Below, piece by piece: positions 43,193-52,474 of a stretch of 64,000 bases of DNA. Where the stretch lies: contig NZ_SMCV01000002.1 in NCBI RefSeq assembly GCF_004342285.1, forward strand, positions 558,001 through 622,000. Direction: 5' to 3'. Numbering within the stretch: the stretch's first letter is position 1; every line of letters begins with the position of its first letter. Origin of the DNA: Klebsiella sp. BIGb0138. Lineage in GTDB: Bacteria; Pseudomonadota; Gammaproteobacteria; Enterobacterales; Enterobacteriaceae. The position numbers and the translations under genes are program-made. Under the pieces are notes generated by a model that ran no database searches, was not told the origin of the DNA, and was given only the letters and a program-made list of their open reading frames with translations.

Positions 43193-44305
43193 TTATTTGC
43201 CGCTTTTGACTTTGGTCCACGCGCGGGTACGCACGCGGTCGATTTTCGGATCCTGAACTTTCAGGGTAAACAGCTTGGCGAACACGTCAGCCGGTGGGTA
43301 GATAGCCGGATTATTGCGGATGGCTTCGCTGACCAGCGGCGTAGAGGCCTTGTTACCGTTGGCGTAATACACCTGGTCGCTGATTTTGGCGATAACTTCC
43401 GGGCGCATCAGATAGTTAAGGAACTGATAGGCCTCATCTTTATTTTTGGCATCCGCCGGCATCGCAAAGACATCAAAGAACGCCAGCGCTCCTTCTTTGG
43501 GAATAAAGTAGGAAACGTTGACGCCGTTTTTCGCCTCTTTAGCGCGGTTTGCCGCCTGCCAGACATCGCCCGCCCAGCCGATGGCGACGCAGATATCGCC
43601 GTTGGCAAGGTCGTTAATGTATTGCGAGGAGTGGAAGTAGCGGATATTAGGCCGCAACTTCAGCAGCAGGTCAGTTGCCGGGCCGGTGTAATCATTGGCT
43701 TGAGTACTGTTTGGATCTTTGCCGAGATAGTTCAGCACGGTGGCGAAGATCTCTTCCGGTGCATCAAGGAAAGAGACGCCGCAGCTTTTCAGTTTTTCGA
43801 GGTTCTCCGGCTTAAGCACCAGATCCCAGCTATCGAGCGGCGCGTCTTTGCCCAGCACCGCTTTCACTTTATCGACGTTATAGCCAATGCCGGTGGTCGC
43901 CCACAGATACGGCATCGCGTACTTGTTCTCCGGATCGTGCTTCGCAACCAGCTGTAACACTTCCGGGTCGAGATTTTTCCAGTTCGGCAGTTTGCTCTTG
44001 TCCAGCGGCTGGAATACGCCCGCCGCCAGCTGGCGCTCAAGGAAGCTGGCTGACGGTACCACCAGGTCGAAACCGGTACTGCCCGCCATTAATTTGCCCT
44101 CCAGCACTTCGTTGGAGTCAAAAACGTCGTACACCACTTTAATACCGGTCTCTTTTTCGAAATCCGCCACCGTATCCGGGGCAATATAATCAGACCAGTT
44201 ATAAACATGCAGGGTTTTTTGTTCAGCGGCGAGTGAACCGGCAGAGACGGCCATCAACGCACCTGTAATCAGACCTGTTAACCATTTTTTACCAAAGGCG
44301 GTCAT
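43193..44305 (-). CDS. potF: Putrescine-binding periplasmic protein PotF
   Basis: PotF is the periplasmic receptor for putrescine. The 370-residue precursor has signal peptide MTAFGKKWLTGLITGALMAV...SLAA cleaved before EQKTLHVYNWSDYIAPDT. Aromatic and acidic ligand residues (YNWSDY, IGWAGDVWQA, FFDVFAMP) are conserved. A GAAGGAA ribosome site precedes the ATG. It heads potFGHI. Confidence 0.98.
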   Translation of the reverse strand: MTAFGKKWLTGLITGALMAVSAGSLAAEQKTLHVYNWSDYIAPDTVADFEKETGIKVVYDVFDSNEVLEGKLMAGSTGFDLVVPSASFLERQLAAGVFQPLDKSKLPNWKNLDPEVLQLVAKHDPENKYAMPYLWATTGIGYNVDKVKAVLGKDAPLDSWDLVLKPENLEKLKSCGVSFLDAPEEIFATVLNYLGKDPNSTQANDYTGPATDLLLKLRPNIRYFHSSQYINDLANGDICVAIGWAGDVWQAANRAKEAKNGVNVSYFIPKEGALAFFDVFAMPADAKNKDEAYQFLNYLMRPEVIAKISDQVYYANGNKASTPLVSEAIRNNPAIYPPADVFAKLFTLKVQDPKIDRVRTRAWTKVKSGK

Positions 44306-44653
44306 ATCTCTTATTCCTTCTCAATGCCCGTTAACAAGCGGGCTTAATATACGCACTTGTCTGCATGCAATAATCATGCATATTTTCTCATTGCCAAAGA
44401 AAAGGAGAGAGGACCTCTCCCGGAATGGTTGCCCGCAACTGGAAGCATCGTCAGAATAACTGTAGCCAGAATAAGAGGCTATAGCCCAGCTAAAAAAACG
44501 CCTTTTATCAATTTTTTAGGCAATAACGGTCTACGTGATAAGCCAAAAGCGGCAGAATAGCGGTGAAAAATTCCGTAAGGAAAGGTTAATAGCAGAATAA
44601 AAGCGCGTAATACGCAGCCGCTATGGTAGTGGCTGCGCTATTCATCGACAGGT
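44306..44653. other. ybjN-potF spacer
   Basis: In these 348 bp no gene is supported; a 67-codon frame on the plus strand has no family resemblance. CGCAGCC/GGCTGCG (44613-44637) is a weak hairpin just after the ybjN stop, a possible ybjN terminator on the minus strand. The rest must include the potF promoter, which I cannot pin down. Confidence 0.5.
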
Positions 44654-45133
44654 TTAGTGAAGAAAATGGTGCTGAATATCCTCAGCGGCGTACTCTTCCT
44701 CTTCGGCTTTATACAGCACCTGATTGGCCGCCGCTTCGAGGATAACCATCGAGATCTGCTCTTCGCTCTGGCGCACAAACCAGCCAAACTGTTCAAAGGA
44801 GATACCAACGCCAACGGACAAGGCCTGGCACACCACCAGTTTTGGCAGATTATCATCCTGAATATCGAGGAAGGCTTTTACGGTCAATGAACTGGCATTA
44901 ATCGCCGAGAGATCCGCAGCCAGCGGCAGCAACGCCGAAGGCTTCACTTCCGCAAGGGCGGAAAAGAGCACCACGTTGTCAACCAGATCGAGCTTAGCAT
45001 CAAAAATGCCGTCGAAATTCTGCATATGCGGCAGGTGCAATGCCTGGCAGGAATCACATTCAAAAAAGCTGATGCCTAATTCGTCGAGCCAATGACGCAG
45101 CGTATCCAGACCCGGAACGACCAGTGAATCCAT
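44654..45133 (-). CDS. ybjN: YbjN-domain protein
   Basis: The 159-residue protein matches E. coli YbjN, a cytoplasmic protein with a chaperone-like alpha/beta fold reported to affect motility, biofilm and stress responses when overexpressed. MDSLVVPGLDTLRHWLDELGISFFECD and QSEEQISMVILEAAANQ are conserved. The C-terminus differs from E. coli (YKAEEEEYAAEDIQHHFLH). Confidence 0.95.
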   Translation of the reverse strand: MDSLVVPGLDTLRHWLDELGISFFECDSCQALHLPHMQNFDGIFDAKLDLVDNVVLFSALAEVKPSALLPLAADLSAINASSLTVKAFLDIQDDNLPKLVVCQALSVGVGISFEQFGWFVRQSEEQISMVILEAAANQVLYKAEEEEYAAEDIQHHFLH

Positions 45134-45221
45134 ATGACCTGTGACCTCTTACTGTGGAAAAACGACGCCATAGCTTACGCAAAAAACGCGGCGCATACCA
45201 TGAAAGTGTATCCGATGCGGA

Positions 45222-46124
45222 TTATCCGCCCATTTTCAGGCAAAATTCCGGCGTCGCCTGACACTCAATCCAGGCGATCATTCGCCCGGCAATATCTATC
45301 CCGGTGGTGGTTTCAATACCTTCCAGGCCTGGTGAAGCGTTGACCTCCATCACCAGCGGCCCGCGGGTCGCCCGCAGGATATCAACCCCGGCGACGTCCA
45401 GCCCCAGGGTTTGCGCAGCCCGGATGGCCATCCCCCGTTCCTGCTCGCTAATGGTCGCGACGGTTGCCACGCCGCCACGGTGCAGATTAGAGCGGAAATC
45501 GCCCTCTTTCGCCCGGCGCTCAATCGCCGCCACGACCTCATTGCCGACCACCAGGCAGCGAACATCCCGCCCTTTCGCCTCCGCGATATACTCCTGAACC
45601 AGAATATGCGCGTTCAGGCCGCGGAAGGCGTCGATCACGCTCTCCGCCGCCTGCCGCGTCTCCGCCAGCACCACGCCGATGCCCTGGGTGCCCTCCACCA
45701 GTTTCACCACCAGCGGCGCGCCGCCGACCATGGCGATCAAATCGCTGGTATCGTCCGGAGAGTGCGCAATGCCGGTCAGCGGGAGATCGATCCCCTGACG
45801 CGCCAGCAGCTGCAGCGAACGCAGCTTGTCGCGGGCGCGGGTGATCGCCACCGATTCATTCAGCGGATAGCTGCCCAGCAGTTCAAACTGACGCAGCGCG
45901 GCGGTGCCGTAATAGGTAATCGCGGAGCCGATGCGTGGGATCACGGCATCGAAATGCGGGAGCTGGCGGCCTTTATAGTGAATCGATGAGGCGACAGGGC
46001 TCACGTTCATATAGCAGGATAGCGGATCGAGGATTTCCACCTGATGGCCGCGCTGGTGCGCGGCTTCGCGCAGGCGACGACATGAATAAAGCGTTCCATC
46101 CCGGGATAATATGGCAATTTTCAC
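45222..46124 (-). CDS. rimK: Ribosomal protein S6 glutamate ligase RimK
   Basis: RimK is an ATP-grasp ligase that adds glutamate residues to the C-terminus of ribosomal protein S6. I use the GTG start at 46124, giving (M)[14 protein letters not shown], with AGAGGTG upstream; the frame continues 6 codons further without conservation. ATP-grasp motifs [41 protein letters not shown] and [14 protein letters not shown] are intact. It lies downstream of nfsA with a short hairpin between. Confidence 0.97.
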   Translation of the reverse strand: MKIAILSRDGTLYSCRRLREAAHQRGHQVEILDPLSCYMNVSPVASSIHYKGRQLPHFDAVIPRIGSAITYYGTAALRQFELLGSYPLNESVAITRARDKLRSLQLLARQGIDLPLTGIAHSPDDTSDLIAMVGGAPLVVKLVEGTQGIGVVLAETRQAAESVIDAFRGLNAHILVQEYIAEAKGRDVRCLVVGNEVVAAIERRAKEGDFRSNLHRGGVATVATISEQERGMAIRAAQTLGLDVAGVDILRATRGPLVMEVNASPGLEGIETTTGIDIAGRMIAWIECQATPEFCLKMGG

Positions 46125-46141
46125 CCTGCACCTCTGCAACA

Positions 46142-46161
46142 AGGCCCGCTCCGGCGGGCCT
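46142..46161 (-). terminator. nfsA-rimK intercistronic hairpin
   Basis: The stem AGGCCCGC/GCGGGCCT with loop TCCG lies between the nfsA stop and the rimK GTG. The following minus-strand bases TGTTG make a poor U-tract, so partial read-through into rimK is expected. Confidence 0.4.
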
Positions 46162-46236
46162 GCAATATGTTAATTGCGCCACGACCGCCCTGTCCAGCGA
46201 ATGACGGGACGGCAAGCAGGTGCAGTGTACACGCAA

Positions 46237-46959
46237 TCAGCGCGTTGCCCACCCCTGCTTATGCAGATATTCGAGAATAAACGGGCGACTTTCTTTAATG
46301 ATAGTGCGACGGATATGGTCGCTCCAGGTATCGCGGCGCGCGTTGCTGCCGCGCGACAGATAGTACTGCGCCATCTGCTCGTCATACTGCGCCAGAACCG
46401 CATCATCCACCGGCTGATAGGCATTTTCATGCACCAGCAGCGCCGCAGGCATACGCGGTTTCACGTCCGGATCATCGGCCGGCCAGCCCAGGCACAGGCC
46501 AAACAGCGGCAGCACGTGCTGCGGTAGCTTCAGCAGCTCGGTCACCGCGTCGATGCTGTTGCGGATCCCGCCGATATAGACGCCGCCGAGCCCCAGCGAT
46601 TCTGCGGCAACCAGCGCGTTCTGCGCCATCATTGCGGTATCCACCGCCCCCAGCAGCAGCTGTTCGGCGAGCCCCAGCTGGGCGTCCGGGCAGATTTGCA
46701 GCAGGCGGTTAAAATCGGCGCAAAATACCCAAAATTCTGCCGCACGCGCGACGTGCTGCTGCCCGCCGCTCATCGTCACCAGCTGTTGGCGAAGCTGCGG
46801 ATCGGTGACGCGAATAATTGAGCTGCATTGTAAAAAACTGGAGCTGGAGGCTCCCTGGGCGCTGGCGATAATGGCCGCGCGCTGTTCATCGTCGATCGGC
46901 GCATCGGTAAAGTGGCGAATGGAACGGTGGCTGCGCAGCAGATCAATGGTCGGCGTCAT
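46237..46959 (-). CDS. nfsA: Oxygen-insensitive nitroreductase NfsA
   Basis: NfsA is an FMN-dependent, NADPH-specific nitroreductase that activates nitrofurans and reduces quinones. The 240-residue length is exact and HRSIRHFTD, SSSFLQCSSIIRV and GLGGVYIGGIRN (FMN-binding segments) are conserved. Its start overlaps the end of ybjC by 17 bp. In E. coli the ybjC-nfsA-rimK unit is under SoxRS/MarA control. Confidence 0.98.
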   Translation of the reverse strand: MTPTIDLLRSHRSIRHFTDAPIDDEQRAAIIASAQGASSSSFLQCSSIIRVTDPQLRQQLVTMSGGQQHVARAAEFWVFCADFNRLLQICPDAQLGLAEQLLLGAVDTAMMAQNALVAAESLGLGGVYIGGIRNSIDAVTELLKLPQHVLPLFGLCLGWPADDPDVKPRMPAALLVHENAYQPVDDAVLAQYDEQMAQYYLSRGSNARRDTWSDHIRRTIIKESRPFILEYLHKQGWATR

Positions 46960-47233
46960 CTCGTTGTTCTCTGTCTGGTGGTGAAGAAGGTGTTTTTTTC
47001 GTTTGCGTCAGCTGCGGCGCGACGATCTTTGCCATTCGCCACATTAAGGCGATAGCGGCCGGCAGCATCAGCAGGATGCCGAGGAAAATCATCAGCAGAG
47101 CGGCCGTCGGGCCGGAAAACGGCGCGGGCAGGCGCAAATACTGGTTCAGCGAGAGCCAGGCCAGGGTCAGCAGCACAATGCCAATAATCTCTACCAGCAG
47201 AACGCTTTTGGGCAAAATGGCGGGCGATCGCAT
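46943..47233 (-). CDS. ybjC: DUF1418 membrane protein YbjC
   Basis: This 96-residue protein has two membrane helices (about 10-30 and 42-68) and matches YbjC in position. It is the first gene of the ybjC-nfsA-rimK unit. The tail LTQTKKTPSSPPDREQRDDADH is hydrophilic. Function is unknown. Confidence 0.92.
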   Translation of the reverse strand: MRSPAILPKSVLLVEIIGIVLLTLAWLSLNQYLRLPAPFSGPTAALLMIFLGILLMLPAAIALMWRMAKIVAPQLTQTKKTPSSPPDREQRDDADH

Positions 47234-47439
47234 AACTCTCCTCCGGTCAATGTGGGCCGCGCGATCGATCGGCCGATCGCCGCGCAGCAGGGACAGTATA
47301 GTGATTTAACCACGAAGACATTTATCAAACATAGCCTTAAACCATCGGAGAAAAAGGCAGAACCTTCTTTTACTCACCGGTATAACGGGGCATCATAGCC
47401 GCCATTCGCCATCCGGCTGAGAGTTTAAGGAGAGAAAGC

Positions 47440-47703
47440 ATGTTTACCGTTATTTTTGGTCGTCCAGGCTGCCCGTATTGCGTTCGCGCCAAAGAGCTGG
47501 CGGAAAAACTGACCAACGAACGTGATGATTTTAACTACCGCTACGTGGATATTCATGCTGAAGGCATCAGCAAGAGCGATCTGGAAAAGACCGTAGGTAA
47601 GCCGGTTGAGACCGTGCCGCAGATCTTTGTCGATCAAAAACATATCGGCGGCTGCACGGATTTTGAAGCGTGGGCGAAAGAGAATCTCGGTCTGTTCGCC
47701 TGA
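47440..47703 (+). CDS. grxA: Glutaredoxin 1 GrxA
   Basis: GrxA reduces ribonucleotide reductase, PAPS reductase and OxyR with glutathione. The 87-residue protein has the active site CPYC (Cys11, Cys14) and the cis-Pro segment TVPQIFVDQKHIGGCTDF. The Cys in GGCTDF replaces the usual Tyr of E. coli (GGYTDF). An AAGGAGAGA ribosome site precedes the ATG. It is divergent from ybjC; OxyR control is known in E. coli but I did not locate the site. Confidence 0.98.
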   Translation: MFTVIFGRPGCPYCVRAKELAEKLTNERDDFNYRYVDIHAEGISKSDLEKTVGKPVETVPQIFVDQKHIGGCTDFEAWAKENLGLFA

Positions 47704-47709
47704 GCCGGC

Positions 47710-48093
47710 TCATTCCTCTGACGAGTGCTTGCGCCTGGTGTCTAACCAGGCGCAGATAAACAAAAAGCACAACGCCCCCAGCGCACACCAGAATACCGCA
47801 CTAAATAACCACGCCAGCTGTTGCCAGAACGTACGTTGCGTCGCAAAAAAAAGCCGCATCACCAGCAGGCAGACCGGGGCCGCCAGAATAGCTCCCGCCA
47901 GCGGGAGCATTACCCGTCGCCCTGGCGAGAGGCAGCTTGCAGCCGCGCCGGGCAACAGAAAAAAAAGCAGCCCGACCTCAGGATTGCCACCGGCGCGAAA
48001 GACGCCTTTCATATGCAGTAACAGCGATAAGCACACCACAATAAACAACAAGAACCCGCAGGTAATACCGATCCAGGCACGCTCAGATTTCAC
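47710..48093 (-). CDS. ybjM: Inner-membrane protein YbjM
   Basis: The 127-residue protein matches E. coli YbjM (125 residues). I choose the GTG at 48093, which has AGGAGG five bases upstream, over longer frames beginning at 48168 or 48123. Four membrane helices are visible (about 7-28, 40-55, 62-82 and 97-117). It is convergent with grxA, 6 bp away. Function unknown. Confidence 0.88.
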   Translation of the reverse strand: MKSERAWIGITCGFLLFIVVCLSLLLHMKGVFRAGGNPEVGLLFFLLPGAAASCLSPGRRVMLPLAGAILAAPVCLLVMRLFFATQRTFWQQLAWLFSAVFWCALGALCFLFICAWLDTRRKHSSEE

Positions 48094-48359
48094 AACATCC
48101 TCCTGATTCTGCCTCCAACCCATTTCATTTCGTCCAGTCAGATAAAGCATTCCGGCAATCCATGCCAATTTGGCCCCGTCGAGGTAAAAAAGATTGTGAC
48201 TAGCCGCAGCATCCAGGAAGGATTAAACTACCGACTCTATTTTTACCGGTTATAACGGGATGCCAGAATAGGGTTCGGGACAACGCGAACACTGGAGCAA
48301 CCTTAGACCAAATAACCCTTTCCTTCAACAACTTACTAGTAAATGAGAAGTTGGCTTTC

Positions 48360-50045
48360 GTGAATATAAACGTCGCAGATTTGTTAAACGGGAATTACAT
48401 CCTGTTATTATTCGTTGTACTTGCCCTCGGGCTTTGTCTCGGGAAACTGCGCCTCGGGTCGGTACAACTTGGTAATTCTATTGGCGTTTTAGTGGTTTCA
48501 TTATTATTAGGCCAGCAGCATTTCAGTATTAACACTGATGCGCTAAATCTGGGCTTTATGCTGTTTATTTTCTGCGTCGGCGTCGAAGCTGGCCCCAACT
48601 TTTTTTCTATTTTTTTCCGCGACGGCAAAAACTATCTGATGCTGGCCCTGGTGATGGTTGGCAGCGCGATGCTGCTGGCGTTAGGGCTGGGTAAACTGTT
48701 CGGCTGGGACATCGGCCTGACGGCGGGGATGCTCGCCGGGGCGATGACCTCAACGCCGGTGCTGGTGGGCGCGGGCGATACGCTCCGCCATTTTGGCCTG
48801 CCCAGCGACCAGCTGGCGCTGTCCCTTGACCACCTGAGCCTCGGCTACGCCCTGACCTATCTGATTGGCCTCGTCAGTCTGATCGTCGGCGCTCGCTATA
48901 TGCCGAAGCTGCAGCATCAGGATCTGCAAACCAGCGCCCAGCAAATCGCCCGTGAACGCGGGCTCGATACCGACTCTAAACGCAAAGTCTATCTGCCGGT
49001 GATCCGCGCCTATCGCGTCGGCCCGGAGCTGGTGGCCTGGGCTGACGGGAAAAATCTGCGTGAGCTGGGGATCTATCGTCAGACCGGCTGCTACATCGAA
49101 CGTATTCGCCGTAACGGGATTCTGGCGAACCCGGATGGCGATGCGGTACTGCAGAAAGGTGATGATATCGCGCTGGTGGGTTACCCGGACGCGCACGCCC
49201 GTCTCGACCCCAGCTTCCGTAACGGCAAAGAGGTTTTCGACCGTGACCTGCTGGATATGCGCATCGTCACCGAAGAGATCGTGGTCAAAAACCATAACGC
49301 CGTAGGCCGCCGCCTGGCGCAGCTGAAGCTGACCGACCACGGCTGTTTCTTAAACCGCGTCATTCGCAGCCAGATTGAGATGCCGATCGACGATAACGTG
49401 GTGCTCAACAAGGGCGACGTTTTGCAGGTCAGCGGCGATGCGCGGCGGGTCAAAACCGTCGCCGATCGCATTGGCTTTATCTCGATCCACAGCCAGGTCA
49501 CCGACCTGCTCGCCTTCTGCGCCTTCTTTATCGTCGGGCTGATGATCGGGATGATCACCTTCCAGTTCAGCTCCTTTAGCTTCGGCATCGGTAACGCCGC
49601 GGGGCTACTGTTCGCCGGGATTATGCTCGGCTTCCTGCGCGCCAACCACCCGACCTTCGGCTACATCCCGCAGGGGGCGCTGAATATGGTGAAGGAGTTC
49701 GGTCTGATGGTATTTATGGCCGGCGTCGGCCTGAGCGCGGGATCCGGCATCGGGCACGGTCTGGGGGCTGTCGGCGGCCAGATGCTGGCGGCGGGTCTGA
49801 TTGTCAGCCTGGTGCCGGTGGTGATTTGTTTCCTGTTCGGCGCCTATGTGCTGCGCATGAACCGCGCGATGCTGTTTGGCGCGATGATGGGCGCGCGTAC
49901 CTGCGCCCCGGCGATGGAAATCATCAGCGACACCGCGCGCAGCAACATTCCGGCGCTGGGCTATGCGGGAACTTACGCGATTGCCAACGTGCTGCTCACC
50001 CTCGCGGGGACGCTGATAGTCATCATCTGGCCAGGGCTACAGTAA
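48360..50045 (+). CDS. ybjL: AAE-family transporter YbjL
   Basis: The 561-residue protein belongs to the aspartate:alanine exchanger (AAEX) family. The start is the GTG at 48360 giving (M)[16 protein letters not shown]; a TTG 9 bp upstream has no room for a ribosome site. Two blocks of five helices (about 5-180 and 380-560) flank a cytoplasmic pair of TrkA-C (RCK_C) domains (about 205-370). The family motif [17 protein letters not shown] and its repeat [15 protein letters not shown] are present. The substrate is unproven. Confidence 0.95.
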   Translation: MNINVADLLNGNYILLLFVVLALGLCLGKLRLGSVQLGNSIGVLVVSLLLGQQHFSINTDALNLGFMLFIFCVGVEAGPNFFSIFFRDGKNYLMLALVMVGSAMLLALGLGKLFGWDIGLTAGMLAGAMTSTPVLVGAGDTLRHFGLPSDQLALSLDHLSLGYALTYLIGLVSLIVGARYMPKLQHQDLQTSAQQIARERGLDTDSKRKVYLPVIRAYRVGPELVAWADGKNLRELGIYRQTGCYIERIRRNGILANPDGDAVLQKGDDIALVGYPDAHARLDPSFRNGKEVFDRDLLDMRIVTEEIVVKNHNAVGRRLAQLKLTDHGCFLNRVIRSQIEMPIDDNVVLNKGDVLQVSGDARRVKTVADRIGFISIHSQVTDLLAFCAFFIVGLMIGMITFQFSSFSFGIGNAAGLLFAGIMLGFLRANHPTFGYIPQGALNMVKEFGLMVFMAGVGLSAGSGIGHGLGAVGGQMLAAGLIVSLVPVVICFLFGAYVLRMNRAMLFGAMMGARTCAPAMEIISDTARSNIPALGYAGTYAIANVLLTLAGTLIVIIWPGLQ

Positions 50046-50072
50046 ATATTTCAGAAAAAAATGGCGAGAGGC

Positions 50073-50102
50073 AGAACTTTTCTCTCAGGCATCAGTCATA
50101 AG
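50073..50102 (+). promoter_or_regulatory. Sigma-E promoter of rybB
   Basis: AGAACTT (50073-50079) and GTCATAA (50095-50101) match the sigma-E consensus GGAACTT / GTCTAA with a spacing of about 16 bp. They place transcription start at G50107, the known 5' end of RybB. Confidence 0.85.
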
Positions 50103-50106
50103 TAGT

Positions 50107-50185
50107 GCCACTGCTTTTCTTTGATGTCCCCATTTTGTGGAGCCCATCAACCCCGCCATTTTGGTTCAAGGTTGATGGGTTTTTT
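50107..50185 (+). ncRNA. rybB: RybB small RNA
   Basis: RybB is the sigma-E-dependent Hfq sRNA that represses many outer-membrane porin mRNAs. The 79-nt sequence begins GCCACTGCTTTTCTTTGA, whose first 16 bases are the RybB seed, and matches E. coli RybB except for about one base. The 3' end is an intrinsic terminator with stem CCCATCAACC/GGTTGATGGG (50143-50179) and T6. The location between ybjL and rcdA (ybjK) is the same as in E. coli. Confidence 0.95.
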
Positions 50186-50359
50186 GTTGCCTGCCATTTG
50201 CGTGCAGAACAATCCTCCCAACCCTGCTCAACCTCGCCTGCACAGGCTGTTCACTTTCCGTTGCCAGATGCCCAATCGCGGACGCCTTGCCCCCGCCATT
50301 TGCATCCCCCGATTATTGCCCGTACTTTTGACGGACCCAGACCGCTGAGAGGAAACGCG

Positions 50360-50556
50360 ATGCTGGCGCAAACCAAGGTCGCGGTTATCTTCGGCGGGAG
50401 CGGCGCACCTGGCAGCGCCGCGGCACATGTCATGGCCGCGAGGGGCGCGGATATATCCCGGCGCGCGCAACCAGAATAAGCTGGATCGGGCTGCCCGCGA
50501 AATCCGTGCGGCGCGCGCGGGCGACGGACCGGTCAATGCGCATGACGCGCTGCGCG
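50360..50556 (+). pseudogene. Truncated, frameshifted SDR oxidoreductase remnant
   Basis: From an ATG preceded by GAGAGGAAA, the sequence reads MLAQTKVAVIFGGSGAPGSA...MAARGAD, a typical SDR nucleotide-binding start (GGSGAxGSA). The frame is then lost near 50450, and a +1 frame continues with GARNQNKLDRAAREIRAARA, which is SDR-like. Similarity fades near the rcdA stop. Only about 65 codons of a family normally near 250 remain. The gene is absent from this place in E. coli K-12. It appears dead. Confidence 0.75.
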
Positions 50557-51111
50557 CTATGGCGCGTTCGCCTCTCCCGCCAGGCGTCCGACCATCAGGC
50601 GGATGGCCTGCTTAGAGAGCGGCGCGCTATCGGTGACAAAATGCAGGGTCATGCCCTCGATAAACGCATCCAGTCCACGAGCCGTTTCCGCTGCAAACCA
50701 CTGCTCCAGCGTTTGCTGACTGCGCCGCATCCAGTGCTGCATCACCGCCTTCAGCGCCGGCTGGCTGCTGCAAAACGCATACAGCTGATACATCAGCTCC
50801 ATATTTCGCGCGGTGGTCACCTGGGCGCTGAAGATCAGCTCAGCAATCGCATCACACGCCTCTTCACGGCTGCTGACCGTGGTAAAAAACTGTTGATACT
50901 GAGCCGACATCTCGCGGGTAAAAAGACGAAACGCCTCTTCAATCAGCGCTTCAATGCCGCTGAAATAGTAGGTCAGCGAACCGAGCGGAACTTCGGCGCA
51001 GCTGGCGATTTTACGGTGGGTTACCGCGTGAATACCGTGGGCGGCGATGGTATCCAGGGTCGCTTGCAAAATGCGCTCCCGGCGCTGCGGGTCGTTCGGT
51101 CGACGGGCCAT
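50557..51111 (-). CDS. rcdA: TetR-family regulator RcdA
   Basis: RcdA (YbjK) is a TetR-family regulator; in E. coli it activates csgD and affects biofilm and stress genes. The 184-residue protein starts [20 protein letters not shown] after GAGGAAA; frames extending to 51216 reach into the promoter region. The helix-turn-helix lies at about 26-45 ([23 protein letters not shown]). The C-terminal ligand domain keeps [13 protein letters not shown] and [14 protein letters not shown]. It is divergent from ybjJ. Confidence 0.95.
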   Translation of the reverse strand: MARRPNDPQRRERILQATLDTIAAHGIHAVTHRKIASCAEVPLGSLTYYFSGIEALIEEAFRLFTREMSAQYQQFFTTVSSREEACDAIAELIFSAQVTTARNMELMYQLYAFCSSQPALKAVMQHWMRRSQQTLEQWFAAETARGLDAFIEGMTLHFVTDSAPLSKQAIRLMVGRLAGEANAP

Positions 51112-51209
51112 ATCTTTCCTCTTATTGGCAGTCATTCGCGCTGCGCTCCGGCGGCAATGCCGTTGCCCGGGCCATGCTGGCGTTGAGGGAACGGGCATTC
51201 CGAAGAATA

Positions 51210-51223
51210 TGTACAAATGTACA
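51210..51223. promoter_or_regulatory. Candidate TetR-type operator between rcdA and ybjJ
   Basis: TGTACAAATGTACA is a perfect 5+4+5 inverted repeat, 49 bp before the ybjJ ATG and in the 160-bp divergent spacer shared with rcdA. A TetR dimer, most simply RcdA itself, is the likely ligand; this is inference. Confidence 0.5.
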
Positions 51224-51271
51224 CAACCTTGCTACTGTTGTCTCCATCTTCTCATTCACTGACGTTAACGG

Positions 51272-52474
51272 ATGACAACGCAAACCTCCCGCAGAGCCCT
51301 GCGGCTTCGGCTGTGGGCACTTTTTATGTTCTTCTTTATTCCCGGTTTATTGATGGCCTCCTGGGCCACCCGTACGCCGGCGATCCGCGATCTGCTGACG
51401 CTATCGACGGCGGAAATGGGTATCGTCCTGTTTGGTCTGTCGATTGGCTCGATGAGCGGTATTCTCTGTTCTGCGTGGCTGGTTAAACGCTTCGGCACCC
51501 GCAAAGTCATTCGCACCACCATGTCCTGCGCAGTCGTCGGTATGATGGTGCTCAGCCTGGCGCTGTGGCTCACCTCCGCCGCCCTGTTTGCCTTCGGTCT
51601 GGCTATTTTTGGCGCCAGCTTCGGCTCGGCGGAAGTGGCGATTAACGTCGAAGGCGCCGCCGTTGAGCGGGAAATGCATAAAACCGTCCTGCCGATGATG
51701 CATGGGTTTTACAGCTTCGGCACGCTGTTCGGCGCCGGGGTAGGTATGGCGGTGACCGGCTTTGGCCTGCCCGCCGCGCCGCATATTCTGCTGGCGGCGC
51801 TGGTGGCGATCGCGCCGATCGCTATCGCCATTCGCGCCATTCCGGACGGCACCGGCCAGAACGCGCCCGAAACCGCCCATCACGAAGCAAAAGGTCTCCC
51901 GGTGTGGCGCGATGTCCAGCTGCTGCTGATTGGCGTGGTGGTGCTGGCCATGGCCTTTGCGGAGGGATCCGCCAACGACTGGCTGCCGCTGCTGATGGTT
52001 GACGGCCACGGCTTCAGTCCGACCTCCGGCTCGTTAATTTACGCCGGCTTCACCCTCGGGATGACCCTCGGTCGCTTCACCGGCGGCTGGTTTATCGATC
52101 GCTACAGCCGGGTTACGGTGGTCCGCGCCAGCGCCATCATGGGGGCGCTGGGCATCGGTCTGATCATTTTCGTCGACAACCCGTGGGTGGCCGGTATCTC
52201 CGTGCTGCTGTGGGGACTCGGCGCCTCGCTCGGTTTCCCGCTGACCATTTCTGCCGCCAGCGACACCGGGCCGGATGCGCCGAAGCGCGTCAGCGTGGTG
52301 GCGATAACCGGCTACCTCGCCTTTCTTGTCGGGCCGCCGCTGTTGGGCTTCCTCGGCGAACATTTCGGCCTGCGCAGCGCCATGATGGTGGTGCTGGGTC
52401 TGGTGCTGGTGGCTGCCCTGGTCGCCCGGGCGGTGGCCAGGCCACAGCATGAACCGGTCATGGAGAACAATTGA
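51272..52474 (+). CDS. ybjJ: MFS transporter YbjJ
   Basis: The 400-residue protein is a major facilitator with 12 predicted helices, matching E. coli YbjJ. Conserved segments include [42 protein letters not shown] and [14 protein letters not shown]. The ATG at 51272 lacks a strong ribosome site (GTTAACGG). Its stop overlaps the ybjI start (TGATG), so the two are coupled. The substrate is unknown. Confidence 0.94.
   Translation: MTTQTSRRALRLRLWALFMFFFIPGLLMASWATRTPAIRDLLTLSTAEMGIVLFGLSIGSMSGILCSAWLVKRFGTRKVIRTTMSCAVVGMMVLSLALWLTSAALFAFGLAIFGASFGSAEVAINVEGAAVEREMHKTVLPMMHGFYSFGTLFGAGVGMAVTGFGLPAAPHILLAALVAIAPIAIAIRAIPDGTGQNAPETAHHEAKGLPVWRDVQLLLIGVVVLAMAFAEGSANDWLPLLMVDGHGFSPTSGSLIYAGFTLGMTLGRFTGGWFIDRYSRVTVVRASAIMGALGIGLIIFVDNPWVAGISVLLWGLGASLGFPLTISAASDTGPDAPKRVSVVAITGYLAFLVGPPLLGFLGEHFGLRSAMMVVLGLVLVAALVARAVARPQHEPVMENN

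Noticed and set aside
50105-50479. Protein-coding frame across rybB
   Set aside because: The first part is the RybB RNA gene and the second is the SDR remnant; the joined frame is coincidental.
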